Shown here piece by piece: positions 13,201 through 23,525 of a DNA stretch of 60,000 bases. The stretch spans positions 816,864 through 876,863 of the forward strand of contig NC_049986.1 of assembly GCF_000003815.2 (NCBI RefSeq), read 5' to 3'. Under the pieces are notes generated by a model. The model was not told where the DNA came from. It did no database searches and saw only the letters and a list, made by a program, of their open reading frames with translations. The number at the start of each line of letters is the position of its first letter. Positions within the stretch are counted from its first letter, which is position 1. The DNA comes from Branchiostoma floridae (lineage: Eukaryota; Chordata; Leptocardii; Amphioxiformes; Branchiostomatidae). The translations under genes and the position numbers were made by a program.

Positions 13201-16200
13201 GCCCTAGCTGCAGCAACGGCCTTGTCCACATCAGCCTGCAAAACAGCACATTTGTTATTGTTTACTTGTTTGTTTTTGTTTGTTTTGAATATCTGGCGAA
13301 CTGCCTCCGGACATAACACACCAGCTTAGGCTTAGGTCACATTTCCAAAGCGGGGCCCTGCCGGGATGTTTTAAGAAACGAAAAGTTCAAATGTATACCT
13401 GAAATATACCAAAAACATGCCCATGAATCTTATTTTGACATTTTGTGTATTTTGATGTATTTTATGTCATTCTTTTCGCTCCCGCTTTGGAAATGTGACC
13501 TAAGCCTTATTCAGCAAGTACCAGCTATGTATGACTGAACTGTGTAAGACTGGACTGATCTTGAATAGTCAGTTACTAGTTGCATTTATAGACAAACTGG
13601 GTGATATAATATTAATAACAAAAACTCTGTGAGCTCGTATACAGACTGTCATGTTTAAAGAAAAGGGAAGAGACATGTAAACGTTAGATAAAGTGATAGC
13701 ATTGCTCAAGATGAATTGTTTATTCAACTGTGATACTACATGTAATAGTACTTTAGTCTTTAGTATCCCATCATGGGATTTGCTGCATTTAGCCCAGATG
13801 GGCAGGAACATGCAAATAAATATCAATATTGAACTTGGATGGATAACAAAGGATTCCAGATGTGTAGAAATTAAAGAAATTGCACAAAGCTGGCAGAAGA
13901 ATAGCCTGTGTTAACACTATCTCTGTCATGTGGGCTGCTAGGAGAGGGACTTAATCAGGCTGGCAGACGAAAACAAGTACACTTAAAGCATCGTCAGGAA
14001 CTGAGCATATTGCTACTGCCTGCATAAAACTATTGCATACACTGCTTCTCTAGTCCATCCTTAACCATGTAGTACTCTCCTATCCTTTGTTTCCCGCTTT
14101 CTATTCATACATTTGATGTGATGAAACTATTAGATTTATTTTGGGTCTTGCAACTTTTGTTTTCATTTCAAACCTAAATCTTCACAAAAGGATTATTTCA
14201 CATTTTAATACTTTCAAATGCACAATACTACCTTGTCATAACATAAGGGAAATCATTGCTGGCTAACCCTGTAACAGTATTTTTTTTCAATCATTCTTTA
14301 TTACTTTTTGCAAAACAAACAACAACAAAAAAAAGCATGGCAGCTACAAATAAATCAAACGTATGTAAAAACTACAGAATAAAAGCAAAAACCAGTAACA
14401 ACAGTTAGTCGTATACCCCTTTGCCCATATTCATTTAACAATATTTCTATGCATTTATTAAGATATGGTGCTAACAGAAAATAAGTTATTAAAGTTTCCC
14501 CACTTCCCCCTGTGTTTATGCAGTTTGCCTTGTCTAATTGCTGTTTTTTTTCTAATTCATAAAAGTATGAAACAAAGAATATAAAAGCAAACATATTCAA
14601 AGAATGCTTACGATTTTTGAAAACAAATAACCCTGTAACAGTATTACATACCTTCTCAGCCTCCTGGACATCACAGATCTTCTCCCCTGTAGCTGGGTTG
14701 ATGGTAGGGAAAGTCTTCCCACTCGCAGAGTTCACAAACTCATTGTTGATGAACAGCTGGACAAAACAAACGTAAGACACTTGTTCTAAGTGTTTTGCAC
14801 AGGACTCGTCTTCATGCGCTCTGTATTGAGATGAAATCATGAAATGTTTATGCTAAGATGTATTTAGTTTTTGCTTCAGTAGTAGGTAGCTTCATGATGG
14901 AGTAGGGAGTGGCTCAAAGTATACATCATCTGACTAAATAAAACATACAGTAGCACCATTACTATTGGGGAGGGGTTCTCTTAGTGTGATTAGAGAGTAA
15001 AAAAGACAAAGTTGTAAGGTTGCTTAGTACACAACATCTATAAAAAACGCTTCTTTTCATTTAAAAATTTATTTTGATAAAATATGATATCTCACTGTAC
15101 AGTACTGTCCCTGGTGCTGAAATGATATCAATTCAATGTCTGTGGTGAGTGTCCCTTGATGAAGCCACCCCAGCTCCTTTCTTAGCTTTAGAAACTTGCA
15201 AAAGAAGGTAAAATACTGTTTTGTTTTAGGTCTTCGTTCGTATTTACATAAATCATGACCAAGGGAGAAACTGCTGTGATACTGCGGTTGGGATGTGCAT
15301 CGGAAGGTGTCGCTCCACACAGTAACATAAAAATATGTGGCGAGTTGCGCAACGTTAGGGACCTGACGTTATTTATTGGGGGGAGGGGGCTGGTGCAAAA
15401 TAGGTCTGGTAAAAAATTTTTCAATGGCCCCCCCCCCGCCCCAAAAAATTTTTCAATGCCCCCCCCCCCTCGCCCACAAAAATTTTTCAATGGCCCCCCT
15501 CCCACAAATTTTTCCTTGCCTTTTCCATTACACACAGTCTATCATTAAATAATATAGCAATAACAATAGCGGTAGCGTTGTTTGAACGTGACGACGATCG
15601 GCCCAGGGTGTCAAGACCCGCGCGTCAACAAATTACGCACGTTGGAGTCCTGCTGGGGCATATGTTATCTCCCAAAGTTTTACAACAGCCGAGTTTTCAT
15701 TTTGATGACATATATACAAACATGTAGCACTTGATGTTGTTACACTCACGCTGCAACGGTTATAAGACTTACCTTGTCTGATATCACTTCTCCGATCTAC
15801 GTGAAAAAAAGTCTCTGGTAACGTTTAATACGCAAGATCACGAAACTGAGCGTTTCCGCCAGACCGACGGCTAGCTGTTAAAGGCCGTCCAGGGATCGGA
15901 GGGCCGAAGGCCCGACCGGTCTCGGGGTTAGGAGCATGCTACCCGGGAAATTTTGATATTTTTGACCCTCTAAAACGAAATTTCCCGCATTCTGTGATGC
16001 AAAAAAATTTTGATTTTATGCGTCCACATCAACGAAGAGAAAAGCGGGCGGGGAGGGGCGGTAATCCAACTTGAGCGATCTTTTCCACTACACATGTACG
16101 AAATTTACACAAAAGAAAACAAATTAATGTTGTAGATGGAAGAGACTTGGGTACATTTTAGCGATATCGTTTCGAAAAACCGCTTCAAGACTGCTTCAAT

Positions 16201-18646
16201 CTTTTCAAAACGAGAGTTATTTCGGCCAATTGCAACCTACAAACTTGCCAAAAAAAATTTGCGCCACCATGATTACGTCATTATTTTATGCAGCAGAGAG
16301 CCCGCTGTCACGAAAGTAAACATCGTAATGTTTTATCCCGTTGCCGTCCGTGAACCATTCCGTATACAAAGAACATATGCACGCAGGATTGATATTTATA
16401 CCAATTTTAGTTTCTAGTTTTCTTAAACTTCGTGCGAACATGGAATCACACGACAGAGGCGGCTGCAGAAAATTTCTCAGTATGGGGAGGGCGAACTATA
16501 TCAACGTAATCCTTGGGGGTCCGGGGGCATGCTCCCCCGGGAAAATTTGGAAATCTTGACTATCTGAAACGGTCTTTCCCAAATTTTGATTGGCAAAATT
16601 TGCTGGCAGACTAAGCTTTAAGTTTAATAGCCTTTCTATTAGAACTTCACATGGGTTTGAGGGCGACGACGCCCCCAACGTATTTCCACGATTTCGAGCG
16701 CCGGGCATGGCACGAGCCGTCGCAAGGTAGGTCTGGAGAAATGTGAATCAAATGTCATTCAAATGATGAAGTTTGGACCCTCTGAGACACGATTTTCTGC
16801 ATTTTGAAGGATAAACTTCGCTGGTAGACTATGCTAAATGTAATGACAATTTTCTGTCAGAGGAAGAGATTTTTGATGGCGACGAGTGCCGAAGTGTTGT
16901 GTGCGCCAGAGGCGCAAGCCGTCGCAAGGGACGTCCAGAGAAAAATTGAAATCTTGACCATCTGAAACTTCATTTCCTGCATTTCAGGGGCACATTTTGC
17001 TTGTATTTATGAAGGCCCCTCAGGCAATTTTTTTTCAATGGCCCCCCCCTCGGCTCAAAAAAATTTTCAATGCCCCCCCCCCCCTCGGCTCAAAAAATTT
17101 TTCAATGGCCCCCCCCCCCCCCCCACCTATGCACCAGCCCTCCCCCCCCCGGTAAATATCGTCAGGTCCCTTATGTAGAAATGTCGGTACAGAAAAGTGT
17201 CAATGCTTTTACATTTGTGGTACTTCTTTTTGTTTATCACTAGCTCATTTCATGCAAACAGAATTTACATATTCACTTGCGATACTTGGAGGCATTTAAA
17301 CGTAGGTCACCGTTACGCAACAAGTCTAAGATAACCGCGTTACGCATCAATTTACCACATAGCTGATGTTGTTTTGAGAACACGTTGAGTTCCTATATAA
17401 AATCAGAATCATGCCTTCAACGGAAAATCTCCAAAGACCGGCATGTTCGTTTTTCATTCGTCACAACACAAATACAGTTTTCAGACAACCGACCCTGGCA
17501 GTGGTACAGAGCGCTGTGGAACAGTATAATAGTTGTGAACCGGCCGTTTTTAATACATGTGCCAACTTTGAAACCCGGCAGTTTGAAAATACGCTTCAAT
17601 GCAGACGGGGTCATATGTCGATCACAGCTGTCGTTTTAGCTAGACAGACCTTTGGACCCTGTAGTTGAATCATGTGAATGCTTGTAACCTGAGTTCATAC
17701 CGCGGTTCGTGCATGTTTATCCGAATAAAAGCGTTTTTCCATTAGTCACTGTGGGAGGGCAACCGTGGTCAGGGACAGAACGGATTACAAGTTGCATATG
17801 TTTCATCGCTACAATGCAGCAAGCCTGCTTAGTTTGAAAACACATTTGCTTGTTTGTTCTTTCTCGTAGATGTTCTGAGCGGCCAAGTTTCCACTGTGAG
17901 TGTGACCCAATTCCTTTGTGTCACGACGAATTAACCAGGGGGGATGACCTTTGCTTATAATATAAGCCTTGCAAATGGCCTTGGAATAACATCGGTTCAG
18001 TGGACTGCAATCTTTGATTTCAAAGGGTTGTCGTATAAACCAGAAATAAACGATCAGGCGTAGGTTTGTAGACCATCACCATGGATTATAACAACGTCGT
18101 ATTTTTTTTTACGAATTAACACACACGTGAACATTTTTTCTTTGCATGTCATTCTGATCACGCACATAGCACTGTGCAACCAGTCGCCACCCTTTGCCCT
18201 GGGGCATTTACATGTACTTCAACCTCTTTTCACGATACCTGGCGAAGCAATGAGCCAAACTCTTGAAACTCGAGAACGATCTACAAAGAAAAAAAACTCG
18301 TTCCATCGCGTTCGGTGAAAGCAGAGCAAATAGTGTTTTCTGGGGAAGTTATAGTAAAGTATTGTGTAACTTCCAATGGTAAGTTTAACTCCATGGTGCC
18401 TGAAAGCTCTCTCACAACATTTTGCTCGTGACCTATGATTATGCCTTACGTATGGCAAGCTAAGGGAGGGTTGGTGGTCCTGTAAACTGTTGTTATTGAG
18501 TAACACAGACACACCAGTCGGGATAAAATGAAACACCAAGTCATGCTAGTCTACGACAATCACAAACGAGGTGACATGTCCGTACGTACCTGAGTAAATT
18601 TGATCTCTGGATTGGGGTTCGGAGTGGGAAGGTACGGAGCGGCCAT
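4217..18646 (-). CDS. ALDH1/ALDH2-class aldehyde dehydrogenase (12 of about 13 coding exons; 3' end off window)
   Basis: NAD(P)-dependent oxidation of an aldehyde to its acid, as a soluble homotetramer in this family. Exons, high to low: 18590-18646, 14652-14756, 13095-13235, 12068-12197, 10547-10608, 9492-9620, 8885-8998, 7784-7886, 6815-6999, 5952-6009, 4984-5090, 4217-4374. All have AG/GT borders and phases that join, giving 449 residues plus a split Trp codon. Visible motifs: N167 (IIPWNFP), FTGSTE of the Rossmann fold, general base E266 (LELGGKSP), nucleophile C300 (GQCCCAGS) and EEIFGPV. Numbering runs 2 behind human ALDH2. The start [17 protein letters not shown] resembles cytosolic ALDH1A and shows no mitochondrial presequence, while exon 9 ([15 protein letters not shown]) looks like ALDH2/ALDH1B1. 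About 48 C-terminal residues are missing because their exon lies left of position 1. Family assignment is very secure; the exact orthologue is not. Confidence 0.96.
5122..5646. mobile_element. TTAA-flanked MITE, intron 10-11 of ALDH
   Basis: TIR AGGGGCATTCCACTCCA and its complement, bordered by TTAA at 5118-5121 and 5647-5650. TTAA duplication is typical of piggyBac and Kolobok superfamilies. Confidence 0.8.
6285..6765. mobile_element. Tc1/mariner-type MITE, intron 9-10 of ALDH
   Basis: TIR CAGTCAAACCTGCCC and its complement with TA at each side. It contains repeated CTCAGCGACCACCTG stretches. Ends only 49 bases from the exon 9 donor at 6815. Confidence 0.8.
7111..7530. mobile_element. TA-flanked MITE, intron 8-9 of ALDH
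   Basis: TIR GCCTGGGTACCATCTGG and a long near-complement GGATGGTACCCAGGC, TA duplications outside, 420 bases. Confidence 0.75.
8242..8605. mobile_element. MITE with AGGCCACACCAATTTAATTT termini, intron 7-8 of ALDH
   Basis: 364 bases with TIRs of about 40 bases. The inside includes a GAGCGAGAGGGCGAAATAAA stretch. Confidence 0.8.
10043..10407. mobile_element. Second copy of the same MITE, inverted, intron 5-6 of ALDH
   Basis: 365 bases, same TIRs and interior as 8242-8605 but opposite orientation. Confidence 0.8.
10831..11901. mobile_element. TTAA-flanked element, intron 4-5 of ALDH
   Basis: TIR GGCCTGTGACA / TGTCACAGGCC with TTAA at 10827-10830 and 11902-11905. 1,071 bases, no transposase frame seen. 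Confidence 0.65.
12559..12907. mobile_element. hAT-type non-autonomous element, intron 3-4 of ALDH
   Basis: Ends CAGGGCTCT / AGAGCCCTG, with 8-base flanks CGTGCAGG and CTTGCAGG (7 of 8 identical), the hAT pattern. 349 bases. Confidence 0.75.
13329..13506. mobile_element. TTA-flanked MITE, intron 2-3 of ALDH
   Basis: TIR of about 25 bases starting GGCTTAGGTCACATTTCC, flanked by TTA on both sides, 178 bases. Confidence 0.75.
15358..17170. mobile_element. 1.8 kb TTA-flanked TIR element with C-rich termini, intron 1 of ALDH
   Basis: Ends GGGACCTGACG / CGTCAGGTCCC, with TTA at each side and C/G runs just inside both ends. The interior holds repeated GGGGGCATGCTCCCCCGG-type segments also seen near 9820. 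No transposase frame found. Confidence 0.7.
17171..18589. other. Remainder of ALDH intron 1
   Basis: No recognised gene. Overlapping short open frames at 17385-17668 show no family signature. A T run lies near 18100. Confidence 0.4.
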
Positions 18647-18893
18647 CTTTACAGCTGGCGAGCAGAAAAAAGGGGCGTGTCCAGGGCGGGGTCAGAGTCC
18701 GCAGGCGTTTTGTTGACTGAACGTCGACGTTCTTCAAAGCAGATGTTGGGGAGACTAAATATTCACGTTTCCTAGCTGCCCTTTTTTTCTGCTTTGATGG
18801 CAAGGAAAGGGGTAGCTTAGGAAAATTAAACGATGTAGTTTCCCTCATTATCTGCTTGGCGAGTTCACCATACGCTTTCATGCCAGCCCTCAA
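18647..18893. promoter_or_regulatory. ALDH 5' flank, partly shared with the 3' flank of GAL3ST copy 2
   Basis: Immediate upstream region of the ALDH start, about 250 bases before the LINE insertion. From about 18705 it matches 31700-31930 (GTTGACTGAACGTCGACG, GCAGATGTTGGGGAGACTAA). It is therefore part of the GAL3ST duplication unit as well as the likely ALDH promoter region. No TATA box seen. Confidence 0.4.
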
Positions 18894-18894
18894 T

Positions 18895-19600
18895 AATAAT
18901 AGCCTTTATTGCACATTCATGCCCTATCGGGCTAAGTACAGGCATATAGATACAAAAGGTAGTAATGTAGTACACATGGTTTCTAAAACATGGATTCTAA
19001 AACTAGTCTAATACATTTGTTCGGCTTCTTCTCGTTTCTTAGTAATGTTGAGTATGTAGCTTGAGATGTGTTTGTATAATGTCGTTCGATCAAACCTCAT
19101 AAGAAAAATGAATTTTTCAACACTAGACAAAGATTCAAAGCGAGGGAACTTTCCTATAATAAAGCTAAAGAGAATGCTTCTATCATTACCATATAAACTA
19201 CAATCTAATAAAAAGTGGGCTTCATCTTCGACCTTGTTCATGTTACAAAACTGACAGATTCTTTGCTCCAGAGGTGTGCGGTTGTGCCTCCCTGTTTCAA
19301 CACGGAGTTTGTGGCAGCTGAGTCGCAGTTTGGTGATTGTAGTTCTTTGTCGTTCGTTCGGAATTCTAAGGTACTCTTCTTCGTTGTAGGTGGATTTGAA
19401 CAGTCTGTATGAGCGTAATTTGTTCTTTGCGAATTTGCCTTTGTTGTCATTATGGATTTCGCGTAGGAATGTCTGAAAGTAGATGTCCTTTAAACGTTGT
19501 TGAATAGCAGAGATGATTGAAGGCACTTTTGAAACAATTGAGTGTGGAGAATGCCAGACAAAGGCATAACCACATTCTTCTAAAGTTTTCCGCACACCGC
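18895..19600 (-). mobile_element. 5'-truncated non-LTR retrotransposon (LINE) insertion
   Basis: The minus strand encodes about 195 residues of a LINE ORF2 C-terminus: a zinc-knuckle-like ICQFCNMNKVEDEAHFLLDC (C-x2-C...H-x4-C) and a basic tail, then a 3' end in TTATTA repeats. The 3' flank of copy 2 gives the empty site (CATCCCTCAATATGTAACAC), placing the borders near 18894 and 19601. The 5' end is truncated, as is usual for LINEs. It inserted in the 3' flank of GAL3ST copy 1 after the flanks had diverged from a common ancestor. Confidence 0.85.
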
Positions 19601-19851
19601 AATATGTAGCACTCCGGCGGCGGTGTTGACAGAGGAGGTGTTCTGATCAACTGGCGACACTTTTTCTTGTGGGAACAAATATTCGAGGGAAAAACTCCAT
19701 GTGAATGATTTTTCATTGGGAGTTAGTGATGTGAAGATGTGCACACCCTGGTACAGGTAATCTTGTTGGGTCAGATATGTTTTTACGAAATACGAACAGG
19801 ATCTACAAAAAATCAAGTCAAAAAGCCACGTGAACCGTCTATTAAAAGCCA

Positions 19852-19857
19852 TTTATT
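19852..19857 (-). terminator. Poly(A) signal AATAAA for GAL3ST copy 1
   Basis: AATAAA on the minus strand, about 520 bases past the copy 1 stop. It aligns with the AATAAA that follows copy 2. The sequence between stop and signal includes an insertion unique to copy 1. Confidence 0.55.
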
Positions 19858-19872
19858 CAAATTGATGTTCTT

Positions 19873-20110
19873 TATTAATAACTGCCAGAGTTTCAGTCCT
19901 ATAAAATGCTATCAGTGCCAGGGTTGGCCGCAGACCCCCGAAAAGAGACACCTGAACAAGGCCGAAGTCCCTAACTTCCAGGGTTCGTGTGCTACACGCG
20001 CGCAAAGCTGCTACGTCGGGGGAATACGCTTTCCCAGTATCCCGGGCGCTGCACACATGGCATGTATATGTGTGCCGGATATATCCGGTTTGGGCGGTTT
20101 AAGGGTTAAC
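19873..20110 (+). other. Copy 1-specific insertion with a Cys-rich ORF resembling a Ly6/uPAR-type segment
   Basis: The flanks of copies 2 and 3 lack this stretch. On the plus strand it follows a TTTCAG and reads KCYQCQGWPQ, then after about 25 residues GSCATRAQSCYVGG. The C-x2-C start and later C...SCYV spacing recall an LU (Ly6/uPAR) domain exon, but several expected cysteines are absent and no donor is clear. It lies antisense in the copy 1 3' UTR. It could be a captured exon fragment or coincidence. Confidence 0.3.
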
Positions 20111-20164
20111 AAATCTAAAAGAGAAGAAAGATAGATTGGCCTCCATTGATAATAAGAAATCTCT

Positions 20165-20375
20165 TACGCTACTGTCCCTTATTTTGTACAAGGGTTGTCA
20201 GCTTCTGTTACAGTACTGCTCCGTCCACCGCGTAATGGCCCTGTTTTATTGACTCGGCCACCTTAGATGCAGGGACGCCACTTTTCTTCATCACCGCGCG
20301 TAATTACAGTCCACTGCAGGAAAACGCTTCTTTAAATCGTCCAGGATTTGATCAGTTTCAGACTTACTTAGCCCT
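20165..20375 (-). pseudogene. Decayed remnant of the GAL3ST C-terminal tail, copy 1
   Basis: Just past the copy 1 stop, the minus strand still matches the tail of copies 2 and 3 (read DQILDDLKKRFP near 20335-20360, then the region before the old stop). It has lost roughly 100 bases and is frameshifted. It is now 3' untranslated sequence. The intact tail in the paralogues shows that copy 1 lost it rather than never having it. Confidence 0.75.
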
Positions 20376-23308
20376 TCAGTGCTTCTTCTTTTTCTTGCTA
20401 TTTGCGCGAGCGCGATGACATATTTTTTTATCCCATTTCAGGCGTACCCTTTTCAAAGCCTCGCAAAACAGAGGGTTGATTGCCACCGGTCCGTTCCACT
20501 TGGACCCTGGAAAAGTTTTCTTCTGCTTAGGTTTTCCTGCACAGTAACTGTTGACGTCGTGGTTTAACTGTTGAAAAGCTTCCAGCTCGTCTTGAAAGTC
20601 CGGTCCTGCTGCCTGTATCTTACTCCACAGACTTCTGTTGAAATGATCGTACAGTTGATAGTCGACCCAGCTCGAGTTCCGATGGTTCTGGAGTTGTTGT
20701 TCGGTGTAGGACACTGCCTTGCGGTATCTGAAAACACAACAGTCAACGGCTGTTAATTAACAAGAGTTTGCCAGGTATTTTGATGGAGGTACAGCACAGA
20801 CAATGTTGAGTTTGAGTTGAAATGACTCAGGCCTTTGAAATCCAACCCTACGAAAAACAAGTTCCTCTATGAAATAACTTCCACATTTGCATAATCTATG
20901 CGTGATCATGTACACCTTCAAATAAATTACACCGGTCACTATGGTGATGTCCAATTATTTACCACTTATTAGGAATTATGGCACTTTTACATTAATTATG
21001 CAAATTAGGGACGTATTTGCATAATTGGTATCTGTTTATGTTCCACCTCACACAAACTACATATATCACAGGTACTTGAGTCCTATAATGGAAAACATTA
21101 CAACTATAGATTTTAGGTTATGTTTTGGGCTTGTGAGTCTGTGTGTGTGTGTGTTAACAGCATAACTCAAGAAGCTTTGGATGGATCTCGATGATATTTG
21201 GTAGGTGGGTAGGGGTCGGGAAAACGAAGGTCAAGTTCGATAATGGGTCCCCTAGCGGCTTGCTAAGGTAATGCAGCAGAAACTCAATTTTTGATATCTC
21301 GTGTTCTGGACATGCTGTGGACATGATGTTTGAGTGGTAGATAGCCCTTGAGACAGAGAGTAAGTGCTGTAAGTTTGGACCCCCTAGCGGCTTGTTTGGA
21401 ACTGCAGCCGCCAATTTCTTTTCAAACTTTGGACGAGAATAACTCGAGAATGTGTATCGATCGTCATGATTTTAGGTATGTAGATAGCCCAAGTAACAAT
21501 GTACATAATGGCATACTAATTATGCAAATCAACAGCTAATTTGCATAATTAATAAGGAAAGTTTATAAATCCACTGCATTTCATTATAGGACTTTCAAAC
21601 TTGTCACATATATTGATAAGAAAGAGAGAAATATCAATGCATATTAATTATGCAAATGCAAGCCTCATTTGCATAATTAATGAGAAAATATGAGCGTGTT
21701 GACGGGTCGTCATGATTTTTGGTATGTAGATAGCCAAAGGGAAGACTTACATGATGGAATTCTAATTATGCAAATCGACAGCTAATTTGCATAAGTAATG
21801 AGGAAACTTGATAAATCCACTGCATTCCGTGATAGGACTTTCAGACTTGTCACATATGTAACTGAGAAAGATGGCAGAGGTGTACGTTTGGGTAACGCCA
21901 TTTCTTGAACTGCAGAAGCCGGTTTAGTTTCAGACTTTGAAAGAGTATAGGTCAAAAAGGGATGAAAGGATCATCATGTTTTTTGGAATGCTGATAGTTT
22001 AAGTGATGCTTGATACAATTTGATATTAATTATGTAAATAGGGATCTAATTGGTATAATCAATGACAATTTTTATGAACCGACTCCATGCATATAAAATA
22101 AAATGTAATGAGTAACACATTTTTGTCTACAGACATCATTCTACATAACAAACCTGGTTTATTTTGCAAAGGTATGTGTTAGTTAAATATGCAACTTAAG
22201 TTTCAGTTTGCTTTATTTGCACCTTATGATGTGCATCTAGATCTCTATCTAAGCTCCCTGCATACCAAATATCATGTAAATTATATATCGTTCCCTTGAT
22301 CAGTTATCCTCCTTAGAAGATTTTGACAAATATACCCTGCAGTTCCAGACCATAGCACACGCAGTTCAAAATATACAAAAACGAATTTCTGCTGCAGTAC
22401 CAAGGTCACAAAGTAGTGGGCCCAAAATTGACATTGACCGTTGTCTTCCCAACCCTATGCTGACTACGAAATCCCGGACACACAAACACACAGACAGACA
22501 GAAACACCCAAAACTATATCTCCATTTTTCACGGAGGTAAAAACTTATCACTGTCTAAAGCATACTATATTTTTACGTAGAGAAAAGGCCGTATTCGCTG
22601 AGAGGTCGAATTTGAAGCCCAATATGGCATGCGCAAGTAGACTGTATTCCACTGGAGAGTTTTCGTCTCAATGTCTCGTTTCAGAGCCACCAAAACCTAC
22701 GACTTAGCTAACGCTTCCTTCAAACCATTACAGAGCTAGAGTCTGATTACAACATAACTTATAAGCATATAAACCATACAAACCCTCCAGTGTACTGTTA
22801 TATAACTGCGTGACGTGACAACCCTATATGAGTGCTTGTTCTATAGTGTATATATATTTAAGGTTATCGTTGTGCTCCTTTTCTTACTTTTGTTTATTCC
22901 TGGGATGTCTGTCGTACAGAATGTTGTAGAACGACCAACACATCAGGCGTCGGAGTAAGACTAGCGACGCGTCGAAGTACTCCAGGATGAGGATCAGGGG
23001 AAAGTCACTGTCGAGCTGGGAGATGAAGTTTCTTACTTCGTCTCTGTCTTGGTTGAAACGGTCCTTCCACCCTAAAGGAAACACGTTGTGAACAGTAATT
23101 GTAATGATTCAATTACGAGAAAGAATTGAACAACTGGATTGGTTCTTTATATCAGAAAATACTAAAAGAGAAAAAAGATTCACGAAATCGTCTTCCGGGA
23201 GGGACGTAAAACGGGGGTCCCGTGCTCGCGGAGGTGCCTCGACCACGTTAAACAGCCTCATTACCCTCACTTTGGGTACCTACTGGCTACAAAATACACC
23301 CGATATTA

Positions 23309-23399
<91 letters not shown>

Positions 23400-23490
23400 T
23401 ATTATTGTCATTATTATTATTATTATTGTTGTTGTTGTTGTTATTATTATTATCATTATTATTATTATTATTATTATTATCATTATTATC

Positions 23491-23525
<35 letters not shown>

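Noticed and set aside
15773-15796. A possible 24-base in-frame micro-exon (IGEVISDK) of ALDH between exons 1 and 2
   Set aside because: It has AG and GTAAGT borders, but exons 1 and 2 already join as in other ALDH1 proteins ([12 protein letters not shown]) without it, and it lies inside the 15358-17170 transposon. Probably chance; RNA-seq would settle it.
17385-17668. Overlapping 84-85 codon plus-strand ORFs
   Set aside because: No recognisable motif, no splice or homologue support, and located in ALDH intron 1.
18546-18893. 115-codon minus-strand ORF just upstream of ALDH
   Set aside because: It reads through the ALDH first exon region in another frame. Its resemblance to an ORF at 31680-31868 comes from duplicated flank DNA, with frame and length not conserved.
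20376-20727. Calling GAL3ST copy 1 a pseudogene because of its early stop
   Set aside because: All eight exons, splice sites and motifs are intact and the remaining length matches vertebrate GAL3ST1; only the extra tail is lost.
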